Assembly (NCBI GenBank): GCA_014898425.1
Contig: RCSZ01000012.1
Coordinates: forward strand, 682,001 to 746,000
Direction of reading: 5' to 3'
DNA length: 64,000 nt
Source: Botryotinia globosa
Lineage: Eukaryota; Ascomycota; Leotiomycetes; Helotiales; Sclerotiniaceae
This document shows, in pieces, positions 1-11,515 of this stretch (position 1 is the stretch's first letter; each line of letters opens with the position of its first letter). The notes under the pieces were generated by a model that saw only the letters and a program-made list of their open reading frames with translations, was not told the DNA's origin and searched no databases. The translations under genes and the position numbers were made by a program.

Positions 1-24
1 TTAATAAGTCCGCTTCAAATAGGT

Positions 25-630
25 ATGAGTTATTGTGAGAAGCAAAAAGAGGTTCCACAAGGCTCCATACGAGCGAAAAAGCAATCAATCAAATATTTCG
101 TCACCATCGTACCAGTTGATGCGTCCGCCCTTCCGCCCGTCATACTTCCAGAGAGCACGTTATGTATGGCTGCTCTGTTGAATATTGGTTGGACACACGA
201 GGCAGCGGGGATGATCTTTGATTCTTGGAAAGATAACTCCAAACCTAGGAAACTGATGGCATGTGATGACCGAGATCCCACTCTCATCGAGTGAGTATTT
301 CATTCCTCAAAATACATTAGGAATACACTGACACTCTGTATCTATGATAGCTATGCAATATCCATGGTCCAAATGAGAATGGACAAATTGGCTATTGCAA
401 AGCAAACAAAAGTCGATGCAAGAAAGGAAATGACTATCCTTGGACTAGCCACCAAATTCCAGGACGCTATGCTAGATCAAGACAGCGATTTTCTCGGCGG
501 CCATGTCAATACGATGGATCTTTGTTTTTGGATAATAGATGCACTGAGCAAGCGATACAGGAACTTGGTATTAAGCTTGAGATATCTGAAGAACTATGCG
601 GCAACGGGCATGAAGGCGATGAATTGGTAA
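25..630 (+). CDS. hypothetical protein, two exons (5' end may lie outside window)
   Basis: I do not recognise this protein. Exon 1 is read up to 290, and a GTGAGT intron (291-350, ending TATGATAG) joins it in frame to 351-630, which ends AAT TGG TAA. The joined protein is about 180 residues with no signal peptide, membrane segment or clear motif. The second half is rich in Met, Lys and Asp and looks helical and soluble. The frame is open to the left edge of the window, so the ATG at 25 may be internal and the true start upstream. The splice is supported by the phase match (GA + C gives Asp) and by a CTGAC branch-like site. Expression is not shown by anything in the sequence. Confidence 0.45.
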
Positions 631-1103
631 TGGAATGCAGGTCAAACACGAAACAGACACGGTTGGATGAGGTAGCTGAATGCCACTGGGCTCTCTAGGT
701 TTTCAGGCTGGATTAAGGCCGTTGTGTTACTCAAATGCTCGCAGTAGATAGATTTTGTTAATGCATTTGAAACATTCATGATTAGAGAAGACATATGGTG
801 TGGAAGAAAGACGTTTCGTCCATGTGGAGGTAGGCTGTTCAGCCACACTTGCACTGCCACAATTTGAACAATACCTATCATCCATCCCCGCCCGGCCATG
901 GATGTTTTAACAATTCGAGGGTCCAAAATCATCGTTATTTCTTACGACAACCAATATTTTGGTGAGTTTCATATCGTACTGGTTTCCATATCATGCTAAT
1001 TATATCTGACCAGATAATCAACTTTCAATTATGATGCCAAGAACTTCACCATCTTCATAAGATAAAGTAAAGCCAGATCTCGCAAACGCCAAAAGGTGTC
1101 CTC
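631..1103. other. intergenic, no gene seen
   Basis: This is the spacer before ALG10. A short reverse-strand open frame at 642-932 has no recognisable domain and is probably chance. Confidence 0.5.
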
Positions 1104-3044
1104 ATGGCCGGTGCTATCTCCACTCTCCTAGTGGGAGTTCTCACTGCAGTAGGCAGATCAGACCCAAGTTCACGGAGAGGACTAGGTCTCAAGGGCGCTC
1201 TTGCCGTTCCGTTGACTGTGGCTTCTCTTGCCGGGTTCTGGGAATATCAGGTGACCAAAAATGTCCCTGGGCCTTATTTGGTATAGTTCTCTTCATTTGG
1301 ACCTCAGTTTGATGCACTGGCTCATACTATTCAGGATGAAGTATTTCATATACCACAAGCTCAAGCATATTGTAGATGGGACTATGGTACTTGGGATCCC
1401 AAACTTACTACGCCACCAGGGTTGTATGATTTCCTTCCAGGCAATATGTTATCCTAAAAATCACTGACCAGAAACTAGATATTGGTGGAGTCATTTCTTG
1501 AGCATAGTCTCTGGATTCACAAAATGCAATGTCCATTTTCTTCGGACAACAAATGTCATTGCCCTCACATCCATTATGATGCTTGCTTGGAAATGTCGAA
1601 ATCTCATCATTCGAGCTGGGGCTGAAAACCGCACAGACCAAAGTCCTGAGTTGATATCCGCCGATTCATTACATACAGCTGCAAATATTGCCTTATTTCC
1701 TCCTTTATTTTTCTTCTCGGGGTTGTATTATACGGATGTGCTGTCTACTTGTGTAGTTCTATACCTGTATAAGCAATTCCTTGAGCAAGCAGAATCTAAG
1801 AATCACAAATCGTGGAAAAATGTTGCTTGGTTTTACCTCTGTGGTGTATTGGCTCTTTGTATGAGGCAGACAAACATCTTCTGGGCTGCCGTGTTTTTAG
1901 GGGGGATGGAGGCTGTGAGAACAATGAAAGGGACGTATCGTCCTGCAGCTCCGTCTCCGAGACACCTCCACGCATCGTCAACGGAGGAGTATCTGGAAGA
2001 GGTTTATGAGCTTGTAAAATCAGAACGCCCGCATGATCCACCTCTACATGCTGCTGGTCTAGAAGGTAATTCCTATTTCATTCCGGTTTCCCCGTCAATG
2101 TCCATATTTTCCGGCCTATCAACAAGAGCTAACGACCTCCAGATTTCATCCTCACACCCCTTTCAATCATCTGGATCGCTATAACCCGCCTCCCGACTAT
2201 CCTCATCCAATTGATTCCCCACATCTCACTCCTCATCACATTTGGCGCTTTCGTCTTCATCAACGGCGGTGTTGTCCTCGGCGATAAATCAAACCACGTC
2301 GCTACCATTCACCTCTCACAACTCCTATATCTCTGGCCGTTTATTGCCTTCTTCTCATTTCCACTCCTCATCCCGACTCTCTTCTCATTCCTCCTGAAAT
2401 TAATCGACAATATTCTCCACCCATCCAAATTTCTCACCTCTTCACTCAACACCCAGGTCCGGGCCCTCATAACCTTCTCTCTCATCCTCGCCTCTCTCCT
2501 CGGCTCCCTCGCAATCATAAAATACAACACCATCATCCATCCATTCACCCTCGCCGACAATCGTCACTACATCTTCTACGTATTCCGATACAGCATCCTC
2601 CGCCATCCTCTCATCCGCTACCTCCTCGCACCCATCTACATTTTCTGCTTCTTTCTAATCTTCAAAACACTTTCTGGATCTTCACCTGAATACATATCAC
2701 CACCCAAGAAAGCAAGCCCCAGCAAACCCCACAACCCCTCCTCGACTCCCATCCTAACCTCCTCCCCCCTCTCAACATTCTTCCTCCTTCTCCTCACCAC
2801 CGCCCTCTCCCTCATCACCGCCCCCCTCGTCGAACCCCGCTACTTCATCCTCCCTTTCATATTCCTGCGTTTACATTTCCCCACCCTCGCAATTTCCGCC
2901 TTCCCCTCTCCCAAGATCAACATCCGTTTATACGCCGAGACGATATGGTATCTATTGATCAATGGGGTTACAGGCTATATATTCTTGTATCGGGGCTTTG
3001 AGTGGACGCAGGAGCCGGGAAGAGTGCAGAGGTTTATGTGGTAG
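1104..3044 (+). CDS. ALG10: ALG10/DIE2 dolichyl-phosphoglucose alpha-1,2-glucosyltransferase
   Basis: This ER membrane enzyme adds the third and last glucose to the dolichol-linked oligosaccharide before oligosaccharyltransferase transfers it to protein (family DIE2/ALG10). The four exons 1104-1280, 1335-1423, 1479-2065 and 2143-3044 sum to 1755 nt, giving 584 residues. The family signature spans the first two splice sites: near residue 57 the protein reads [15 protein letters not shown], followed by [14 protein letters not shown]. Later come [28 protein letters not shown] and the C-terminal RFMW typical of the family. Many hydrophobic segments fit a multi-pass protein. Phases join exactly at all three introns (54, 55 and 77 nt). 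The start at 1104 is the first Met of a hydrophobic N-terminus; a further upstream start is possible but not needed. Confidence 0.95.
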
Positions 3045-3934
3045 ACATGTTTTGAGGGAGGTGGGTGCTTTTTAAGTTTGGGGGATGTGGAAGCTGGAGG
3101 GGAGAAGTTTGAGGACTTTGAGAGATTCATTGGAAGAGGGATTCAAGAATAATTCGGGTTATTATGGGATGTAATCGGTCGGTGATTTAGAGCGCGAACG
3201 TATGTTGCTTTCGTGGAGCATGTACATATAACTGTAAGATAGATAGATATAGATAAATCTTGAAGGGCATATTACTATCTTATATCATCTCACTCATCTC
3301 ACTGCTCACAAGACCATACCCACCTTCTGATTTCCTACGCTCACCCACTCTCCCACTTACTAACTCACTTCCCAGCCCGTCCATACACCGTATTCATTCA
3401 GGATTAATTTTTTATTTCGTTCCTATTTATTTATCTGGTTGGAGTCTTGCAAGTTCCATTCTGATATAATATCACCAACGCCCTGAATCCCCATATTCCA
3501 TTCTGCTCCATGTTTATAATACTATGTAATATAATGTAACAAATCCGGTTCCAATAATCCAACCCCCTTCCGTATCCCATCACCAACGCCCGCTGATGAG
3601 CAGTAGCCCTATTCTCAATCTTCTTGGGGTACTGGAGTATACGTCGTCTTCGTGTGGCATTGTAACATTCTTCTTTCCAGATTCCCGATGCACTCGCCCA
3701 TCGCTTCACTGAAGTTTTGCAGTTTCGCACGAGATTCCTCATCGTCCAGACCGTAAACTAACAATAGGTGTCATTTGTTTCTTTCATCCATTTCGAACAT
3801 TCAGATCATCCAAGTGACTGAGTCTACTTTGAATGTTGAATGATCTTCGGAAATCGACGACACCTTGAGCGTCATACCATGTTGGGATTTTTATATCATA
3901 CCCATTTCCTTTCCTTATCTCACATCACACCCCA
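3045..3934. other. intergenic between ALG10 and the next gene; weak small-gene candidate
   Basis: The ALG10 3' flank comes first. Reverse strand 3431-3873 could hold a small spliced gene. An ATG near 3873, a GTAGAC donor and an acceptor ending TTGTTAG lead either to a 100-residue basic frame ending at 3431 or, in another frame, to a short acidic tract starting GLDDEESRAKLQNF. The two readings exclude each other and neither is recognised, so no gene is called. Confidence 0.3.
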
Positions 3935-4537
3935 TCACAAACTCAATCGATCCAAACTCATCTCTCCTCCACTCCTTCTCCTCTTTATCACTCCGAGCTG
4001 AAAGTATCTCTCCTCTCCGCCCTGCGTGCGTCCCCCAATATACCACTTCTCCTTGCCCATTACATCTCGAAAGCCTTCCGAGCTACTATCGCTTCCTCTT
4101 CTATCTGCTGATGTTTTGAAGCCTGCATATTTATTTGTGTGATACGGTGCATTTTGATTTGAGATCTGATTCGAACTTGAGGTTGGAGATGCGGGATTCG
4201 ACATATTTGGATTCGCATTTGAATTTTGGTTCAGATAACTCGAGGCAGCGGGGCTAGGACTCGAATCGTAGCTTCCCACAGGACTACTTCCGCCGGTTGT
4301 TCCACGATTGCGATCGATTCCTCTCAGAGCGCTTGATGTAGCGTTCGATTTTGTGCTGGTAGTTATTTGGCGTGGTTGTGAAGGTGTGGATTGCGAATGT
4401 GAATGTGCGTGAGCAGGCTTTTGGTGCGAGGAAGAGCTATTGTTGCTTATCATGGGAGTAGAGGAGAGTTGGGAGGAGCGGAAGGAGGCGAGGAAAGTTG
4501 AGAGAAAGGGACGGGACTGTTGGGCTGGAGGTGGCAT
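3935..4537 (-). CDS. conserved fungal low-complexity protein with SLDRLSL tail
   Basis: This is a single-exon gene of 200 residues. The first 140 residues are Ser/Asn/Pro-rich and look disordered. The last 40 are compact and resemble a tail I associate with conserved uncharacterised fungal proteins: KEKWYIGGRTQGGEERY, then a basic stretch, ending EMSLDRLSL. No catalytic motif, signal peptide or membrane segment is visible. The start is ATG CCA CCT at 4537 and the stop TGA lies at 3935-3937. The function is unknown. The C-terminal block is the part most likely under selection. Confidence 0.6.
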   Translation of the reverse strand: MPPPAQQSRPFLSTFLASFRSSQLSSTPMISNNSSSSHQKPAHAHSHSQSTPSQPRQITTSTKSNATSSALRGIDRNRGTTGGSSPVGSYDSSPSPAASSYLNQNSNANPNMSNPASPTSSSNQISNQNAPYHTNKYAGFKTSADRRGSDSSSEGFRDVMGKEKWYIGGRTQGGEERYFQLGVIKRRRSGGEMSLDRLSL

Positions 4538-4559
4538 TCTGGATGAGGTGGGTTGTGTG

Positions 4560-4598
4560 ACGTTGATGTTGATGTTGATGCTGATGTTAATGTTGACG
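4560..4598. repeat. GATGTT hexamer microsatellite
   Basis: This tract has about six imperfect copies of GATGTT just upstream of the reverse-strand gene starting at 4537. It makes spurious repetitive frames on the + strand. Confidence 0.8.
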
Positions 4599-4602
4599 GT
4601 TC

Positions 4603-6775
4603 AAGGTCGTTGTGTGGCGTACGATCTATCAGTAGGTATTTATATATCGGCGGGTGGCTGTCGTGTTATTGCTCGACCTTCGAGGAGTCCAAGGCTATTG
4701 GTATTAAGAGATATCAGATGGAAGATTGTGGATCACGTATTTCATGCGTGGAGGGAAATCGTGGGACGATATAATGTATGGAGGCGGTTGCTGTTGATGT
4801 AGTGACCCACTCAAGTACATTAGATCCGTCCAAGCGGATATGTCTCGACTCTCAACTTCTCAAGGTGGTGTTTAGTGGATCCCTTTCCTGTTCTGAATCG
4901 TGTGTATGATCGATGAAGTGGCAGATGTGTTGGTAGGTTCGTTGTAGAAGTAAAATTGCTGTAAAACTCGATGGTAAGTGCTAATCTTCGCGGGTGATTT
5001 CGAGGAACTAAAGTATGTTTGATTAAGGTCAACCTTAGTGTTTTTTTTGGTGTTGTGATTGAACCTCGGGTGTACTCGGCTCTTACACTTCCTTCCTGGT
5101 CTTCCTTGTTTGATTGTGTTTATGGCTAAAGTCACGAAATTGAATAGGATTTGAATGTCAGACCCTCGTTATCTTGTCAAGGAATGGAACACGGGATACC
5201 AAAGAGAAAATGAGGGGAACACGGCATGATTAGTTTCTTGTCTAGCAACGACTGCTTTCCCAACGGTAACGGTAAATATGTTTATACTGCACAGACTTTT
5301 TGAATTTCGTGGACAACTACTAAATCGTAAATTGCTCTTTCCTGATAGAGAAAATGATCGATGTCGGAAATAAGCGGAATAGGTTTCATTCGATCGGATG
5401 CATGTACTGTACTGTACATTGTAGATTATGCGGGACGATTAGACGATTAGACGATTACTTGATACATAAAAAGTAATAACGCGGGGACGAATTAGAAGCC
5501 GTTGATTTGAAAAGTCAGGTACGTGCCAGGTAGGTAGAAGTTAAATTGTTTATATTAGGGAAAACATTATTAGTTGAATGGTTTTAGTTGACAAGATATC
5601 TTGCTTGACCTTAAATCCATTCGACGATAATAATGACAAACATCGTTGTGCGAGCAGAAAGGACCGTAGAGAGGTTACGAGTACAACTCTCAATCAAGTG
5701 TAATGAAAGAACAATACGATTATGGAGAGGCATTTCTTTCTCTTTCAACAATTGTAGACCCGAGCGTGAGGAAGCTGCGAAACCATGCGAACCATCAAAA
5801 GTAGTCAATCTGCTTTCAGATGTATAAAATTCGGCCAATGCAGAACGTCAAAATGCACATTCAATACTTACTACGGAGGTAAGCTTCGCGGCAAAATAAG
5901 ACATACGGAAGTTATATCAAAGGGGTAAAAGTTTGTTTATCGGACGAAAGGATTAGTGGTAATTGGATCTATTGTGAAGAATAGGTAGTCCACGCAAACA
6001 ATTTGGCTGAAATATCACATGAAAATACAACAAGAATCAATCCGAATAGAAATTGCAGATGACTTTGATTGTTCAAGAAAGGCTTACGGAGGAGACCCCG
6101 AGTCAACATATTAAGCAATGATTCATGGCCACCAGGGTCAAGCTACACCACACTCCTATCAAAGCATTATGACCCTGATATGTCGCTAAAGAAAATCGAT
6201 TGCATCTTTAGATTTTAGGAGAATAATGGCCAGGGGGTGAATGAATAGCAACGAGGTGATGAATATCGGTATGCATATGAGAGGGAAATCTCTCATTCGA
6301 ACATTTAGCTTCTCCTGGGATGTTTTTGGGAGCGAATCTCAAAACATTACTGATACTACCTATGTAGGTAGGCAAATGTTCGCTTGTTGAGATAGGAGAA
6401 AAAGCAGCAGCAAACATGCAAGAATTGAAGTACGTCGCCCATCTGGTAATATAAAACGAAGCACGGAAATACAATATCAGAATATATTCGAGTCATTTCT
6501 AAAACTTTTGATCTCTAATTATGGTACAAATTTCTAGATGAGTTAAACACAACGCTAAATGTAACCAACCATATTTTCTAAAATGTTCTGGAAATTTGAA
6601 TTGAGGACGGTTTGGAGATCTCGAGAGATCATCGATGCTGAAAATGATTATGTAAAAAACGCCTGAGGCCAATAATAAATCTTCCGGCTACCGCCGACTA
6701 ACATTCTCAATAACTAATATATCGTCGACCTCAAGATTACAATTGAATTACCAACCACACATCCTCCTCTTCAAA
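4603..6775. other. gene-free stretch, about 2.2 kb
   Basis: I see only short frames open on both strands without domains (for example 4872-5135, 5611-5838 and 6208-6474). I found no transposon ends, no tRNA and no long repeats. It serves as the 5' region of QCR10 on the right. Confidence 0.5.
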
Positions 6776-7464
6776 ATGGGCAGCAACGGCGATGTGAGTG
6801 TCTTCTGCCAGTGGCACCCGCTCCGCATATTTTGCTGACAAGATTTGCCCTTTCAGTTCCACGTTTCCACAGGTATCACTCCTCCAAAGGGACCTGTCTC
6901 ATACTCGACATACCAATCTCCCTATGGACCTAAGTACGATGCGCGACTCTTAAAGGAAGAAACCAGAAGCTGATAGATCCGCAGATACAAGATTCAACCA
7001 AACATCGCCGGATGGACCCCAAAGGCAGCTTCCAAGGTGTATGTAGATTTTTTTTTGAACGGGCATGATATTCATACGCCGGGCCGTGTGAAGTCTGCAA
7101 ATACGATACTATAGATTCAGTCGATACGTTTAATGCTATACATGGGAATGGCAGAATTGAGTTGGAACCCTCGCTAATATTGGCATGCAGTGGCCTTACT
7201 TTAGCAGGATTCGGTGCTACAGCTGGATTCTTCGCCCTTTTCTTCTTCTCCGACATCCCTAGAGTACGAAACGACATCATGGTTGTAAGTTGGCATACGA
7301 TGGTATATTACGGTATTTTGGCTCATGATTAAACAGAAAATTCCAATTATTGGTGACCGCTGGAGAAAGGAAGTTCCTGCATCCGACAACGTACGTTATT
7401 TTTATTTGTTTGACATCATTAGAATTGTCAGTTGGCTGTTGGACTAGGAGAAAGAAGATCTTGA
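6776..7464 (+). CDS. QCR10: cytochrome bc1 complex subunit 10 (QCR10 family)
   Basis: This is a small single-span subunit of mitochondrial ubiquinol-cytochrome c reductase (complex III). Exons 6776-6793, 6857-6933, 6985-7038, 7191-7284 and 7337-7390 join in phase to 99 codons. Landmarks are YQSPYGPKYKIQPNIAGWTP, a hydrophobic helix GFGATAGFFALFFFSD, and the QCR10-type end KIPIIGDRWRKEVPASDN, which aligns with the yeast pattern KIPLLG...PPEDKPN. The gene is unusually intron-rich for its size; the first exon is only 18 nt. The last exon is unresolved. An acceptor at 7431 gives a short end stopping at 7464, whereas acceptors at 7447 or 7549 give longer tails stopping near 7750. None reproduces the usual DNPF ending, so the terminal residues need transcript evidence. 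Confidence 0.85.
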
Positions 7465-8296
7465 CATGGCAAATTGTTTGGCTATAAAATTGCTATCTAT
7501 CGCGTCAAGAAGCCAATGTCACAAGTGTACATCGGTTCCTTCCGCCCAGACTCCTTTTCTGAACCGAGTTCTTGACCAGAATAACCAGTCCACGCCAGTT
7601 CCATGTTATTCACTCGGCCACAAGCTGACATTTATTTCTTCTAGCCTTTTTAAACTTTGTGTCGCTGGTCCAGGGTTGGGAGGATGGAGTGAAGACAAGA
7701 AGTGCATGGTAGACAAAATATCGAATTGTACAAAAGATTATCTGAATTAGACTTCACATTCACACTTGCCCTTGTCAGATTTTCATGCCATTTATTACAT
7801 GTAGCATTTACCGCCCAAAATTGTATAAGATGTCGGTTTTCAGGTAGCTCTAGAAGTTCATAGCAAGGCTGTTCTCGAAGTTCTCGAACCTTCCAAATTT
7901 GGAATTACCAATCCGACCTCTCGCGAGGCTGACATGTACCATCTCCAATAATATTCAGTGCCAACACTCATTGTGCACAACCTACTTTTCCTTCTTCTCT
8001 CCAATTAATATCATTAAATTTGCTCGTAATACGATCCTTCAGTACAAACTCATTCATTTCAGACTACGTTTCAATAATATCCTTAACAGCACAGCCCTCT
8101 TGTGTAACGAGGCTGAAATCAATCCCCATAATCTATTAACGCAAACAAATAATTTACACCGGCACACCAAACAAACATATTTTCAGTAAATAAGCTGGAC
8201 GGCCTAGTGTTTATACTTCCTAGGTCTACATCGCTTTAGTCGCAGACGCTCAAACTCACAGTCGGTCCATCATCGTCTCCGCTGCAAAGTGGCATC
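7465..8296. other. intergenic between QCR10 and the CHIP-like gene
   Basis: The left part, up to 7750, could be an alternative 3' exon or the UTR of QCR10. The rest is AT-rich sequence without a convincing gene, probably the promoter of the next gene. Confidence 0.45.
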
Positions 8297-9451
8297 ATGG
8301 CAGGATCCGATCTACCTCACGATCCCAAAAAAGCTCTCGAATTTAAGAACAAGGGAAACGATCATTTTCAAAACAAAAGCTATGAGGCCGCTGAACACTT
8401 TTACAGTAAAGCGTTAGTCTATATTCTTGATTGAATTCCCTTGTCTTGCGCACTCCCTCAACCCTTCTCCTGCCCCTCATTGTCCATATACCCAACCTTA
8501 TCATGTCAGATAACTCCATCTAACACGCCATTCCCCAGGATCTCCCTCGATCCCCTCAATCCGATTCTCCACACGAACCAGTCCAAAGCTCTCCTCAAAC
8601 TTTCACGCTACCCCGAAGCAATCGCCTCCTCTGAATCCGCTATCGCAGCTATCTCCTCCGCTCCCATAAATAGCGTATACATGAAAGCATACTATAACAT
8701 CGCACAAGCATACCATGCGCTACGCGATTATGATTCGGCGCTCAAAGCGGCCGAAATGGCGAGAGAACATTGTATAAAGGATATGCCGGTTGGAGGGAAG
8801 GGACTAGTGGGGAGTGGAAAGAGTTTGCCGCTTATCTTAGAGCTGGGGCTAAGGTGTAGGAAGGAGGGATGGGAGAAGAAGGAGGAGAGGAGGAGGAGGG
8901 ATAGAGGCTATCTGTTGGGAGAGGTGACAGGGTTGATGAGGAAGGAGATGGAGAGGGAGGGGGGAAGAAAGGAAGGATTTGATGGGGAAAGGAACGGGGA
9001 TGCGATGGATATCGATACTAAGGAAATCACAGAAGAATGGGAGAAAAAGATTCAGGAGGTAGAGAGGGTATTTAGACTTGTGGAAACACAAGGAAAGGAA
9101 GGGAGGAGGAGAGAAATGCCCGATTGGGCGATTGACGGGATCAGCTTCAATGTTATGATCGATCCTGTTGTGGTATGTTCTTTCCATCTTCCGTATTCTA
9201 TATCCTCGCCTGAGGCTTCCTTCATCGACCCTATTTATCATCAGCATTGAAAGGATACTAACATACTTCCTTCACAGACCAAAACTGGCCAATCCTACGA
9301 ACGCACAAGTATTCTCCAACATCTCGAAAGAAGCTGTACCGATCCCCTAACAAGAGAACCCTTACTCCCAAGTGATTTAAGACCCAATTTGGGATTGAAG
9401 CATGCAATCGAAGAGTTTTTGGAAGAGAACGGGTGGGCTGTTGAATGGTAA
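8297..9451 (+). CDS. CHIP-like E3 ubiquitin ligase (TPR + U-box)
   Basis: This is a chaperone-linked ubiquitin ligase of the STUB1/CHIP type: TPR repeats bind Hsp70/Hsp90 tails and the U-box recruits the E2. Exons 8297-8412, 8539-9172 and 9278-9451 sum to 924 nt, giving 307 residues, close to human CHIP. TPR motifs start at residue 11 (KKALEFKNKGNDHFQNKSYE) and continue through NPILHTNQSKALLKLSRYPE and YYNIAQAYHALRDYDSALKA. A charged coiled-coil-like middle (residues 135-220) follows. The U-box spans the last intron: DGISFNVMIDPVV, then TKTGQSYERTSILQHLE, DPLTREPLLPSDLRPN and a final helix ending NGWAVEW. The last intron has a perfect TACTAAC branch site at about 9256. The U-box, a RING-like fold without zinc ligands, is unmistakable. 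Confidence 0.93.
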
Positions 9452-10393
9452 TTGGACATGAGACGAGGAAGCGAGGGAAAGGTGTAGGAAACGAAAGTGA
9501 AATTTGAGATTAAATGATATGTTAAGCGAGCGTTAGCATAGCTCTTCTACCTGTCTGGCTGCTTTCATCAAGCAGTGCATTTCTTGAATCTTCTTTTTCC
9601 GACTGGCTTATTTGTGTGTTGGTTAACAGATGCGAAAATACAAAGCGAGGAATATGGGCCGCGTGGAACTCTAAAGTGGATTTGAGATAGTTATCTGGAT
9701 TATTTCTTGAAAGTATGGGATGGAATGGAATGGAAATAGATTTTTACTCTCTTCCAATATCTTGTTAATTTGTGGGTTACTTCAGGTTAGTGGTTGAATG
9801 AACACATATTGAAGATTTGATTCTTGTGTGATGTGTGTGCTCTTTTTATTTTGAGTATGGGGCTTGAGGAAGGGGGAAGAAGAGGTGGGGTCAGGGATGA
9901 ACATAGGATGGATGTATTGATGAAGGGTGTTTTATGAATATCTTGGGCTTTCCGTCGTGCTAAGCTAGTCGCTATCTCTTACCGGCTGGTCGAGATCACA
10001 ATATCCCTATGATGTATTTTGATAGTCATGAAGGATTGAGCTTGCAGCTACTTCAAAACATGGGGTGTACTTGTCAGTGGAAGGCTGGAAGCTGAATTTG
10101 TGGATTTGTTATCGTATGAGTGGATGGGTTTCTCGGTATGCTGTTTGCATGAAGGTATAGTATAGCTAGGAATTAGCAGGGCGTGATTGCATATCGTTTC
10201 ATTTCAAGATTCTATTCACATAAGATTACATATCAAATGGCAGAGGGTATCATTTTTCACTGGGAGATCAAATTTCAAATACTGTTAAAGGGTGTGGTAA
10301 TCAATATGCAGATGTGTGAGTTGTGTGACTAGCTAGACTCAGTGTAGAATACTCAAGAACTAGAAATAGAAAGAACGATCTCCTGCGTACAGT
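9452..10393. other. intergenic, no gene seen
   Basis: This is the 3' flank of the CHIP-like gene. GT-rich low-complexity tracts are present, but I see no coding signal and no RNA gene. Confidence 0.5.
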
Positions 10394-10867
10394 TAGTGCC
10401 AACTACTATCAGCCCAAACGCCTTTTCACATCAAAACTCATTATTTATAATTATAGTGAAGATTTCTTTACAATTTATAATATAATATAAATATCTTTTT
10501 ATATCAAGTGATTTATTTTTTTTAAAAATATAATAAAAATAAAACGAATTTTTTTGGGATTAAATTATATAAATGAGAAGTTCAAATATTTTGAAAATGA
10601 TTAAATTTATTTATAAAATAAACAAAAATCAAAGAACTTTTTTAATATTTCAATTCAATTTTGTAAATTTTTATAATATAAATTTTATAGAATTTTAAAT
10701 TTTAAAAACTATATAAAAACTTTTATAAAAACTTTATAAAAACTTTATAAAAATAAATTTTCAAATAATTTGAGTTATAGATTATAAAGATTTTTGTATT
10801 TAAAAATATAATAAAAAGCCAATTTTTGATGTGAAAATGGATTTCGACTAATAGCAGTTTAGTATTA
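10394..10867. mobile_element. AT-rich MITE-like element with about 40-bp inverted ends, RIP-marked
   Basis: The left end (10394-10436, containing AACTACTATCAG and TTTTCACATCAAAA) pairs with the reverse complement of the right end (10824-10867, containing AACTGCTATTAG and TTTTCACATCAAAA). Most mismatches are C/T or G/A transitions, as RIP leaves. The interior is nearly pure A+T with no coding frame. The ends abut TA on both sides, which would fit a Tc1/mariner-type insertion, but the exact tip is uncertain by a few bases. Confidence 0.7.
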
Positions 10868-11515
10868 TAGCAAGTTTCCCCTTCAATGACACGGATATCC
10901 TCAATTTCTTTTCTCATATTGTCGACTTTAGAGCACCAAACAATATCCGGTGTACATATTTGATAGTAGCTACGTAAGATAGAGAAAAATAGATAACGAA
11001 GCAAAAAATGAAAGATACAAGGGAAATAATTTCAAACTAGTAAAGAAGCGCCGAGAATAAAATATGCTAGCATAGGCTGCGCATGCGAGGACAATTGAAC
11101 AATTTTACTCTGGTAATAGAAGGTAGGTCATAATCCGTTTTCTTCGCAAGGAAACATTCGTACAAAGAAATTTTTTTTCTTCCGATCTCGAATCACAAAA
11201 TGAGATAATGAAAAATCCATTCTGTTGATGGAGGCCAAGATGAAAAGGTCTGTAGTAATCAGGATCTATTTCTCCGTGCGGAAATCCGTCTTGTCCGGGT
11301 TTAAAGCGATAGTCGTTACCCAGGACACCCCCCTACAGATCGCCGTTGGTAAATTGTGAATAATGTAGCTTGCTGCACAATGGGAAATCTTGAATGAAGG
11401 AAATGAGACATAATTGCAACGAAAGGTCTCGTGAGGTTAATGATAGGAGGAATGGGAAATATAGGTATCACAAAACCTGTAACAAATCCTGCAAGTAGAG
11501 TGGGTTTCGAACAAC
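10868..11515. other. intergenic, no gene seen
   Basis: This is the 3' flank of the kinase gene on the right. There is no coding or repeat signal beyond short A/T tracts. Confidence 0.45.

Noticed and set aside
4440..4802. 120-codon + frame
   Set aside because: Driven by the GATGTT repeat and antisense to the reverse-strand gene start.
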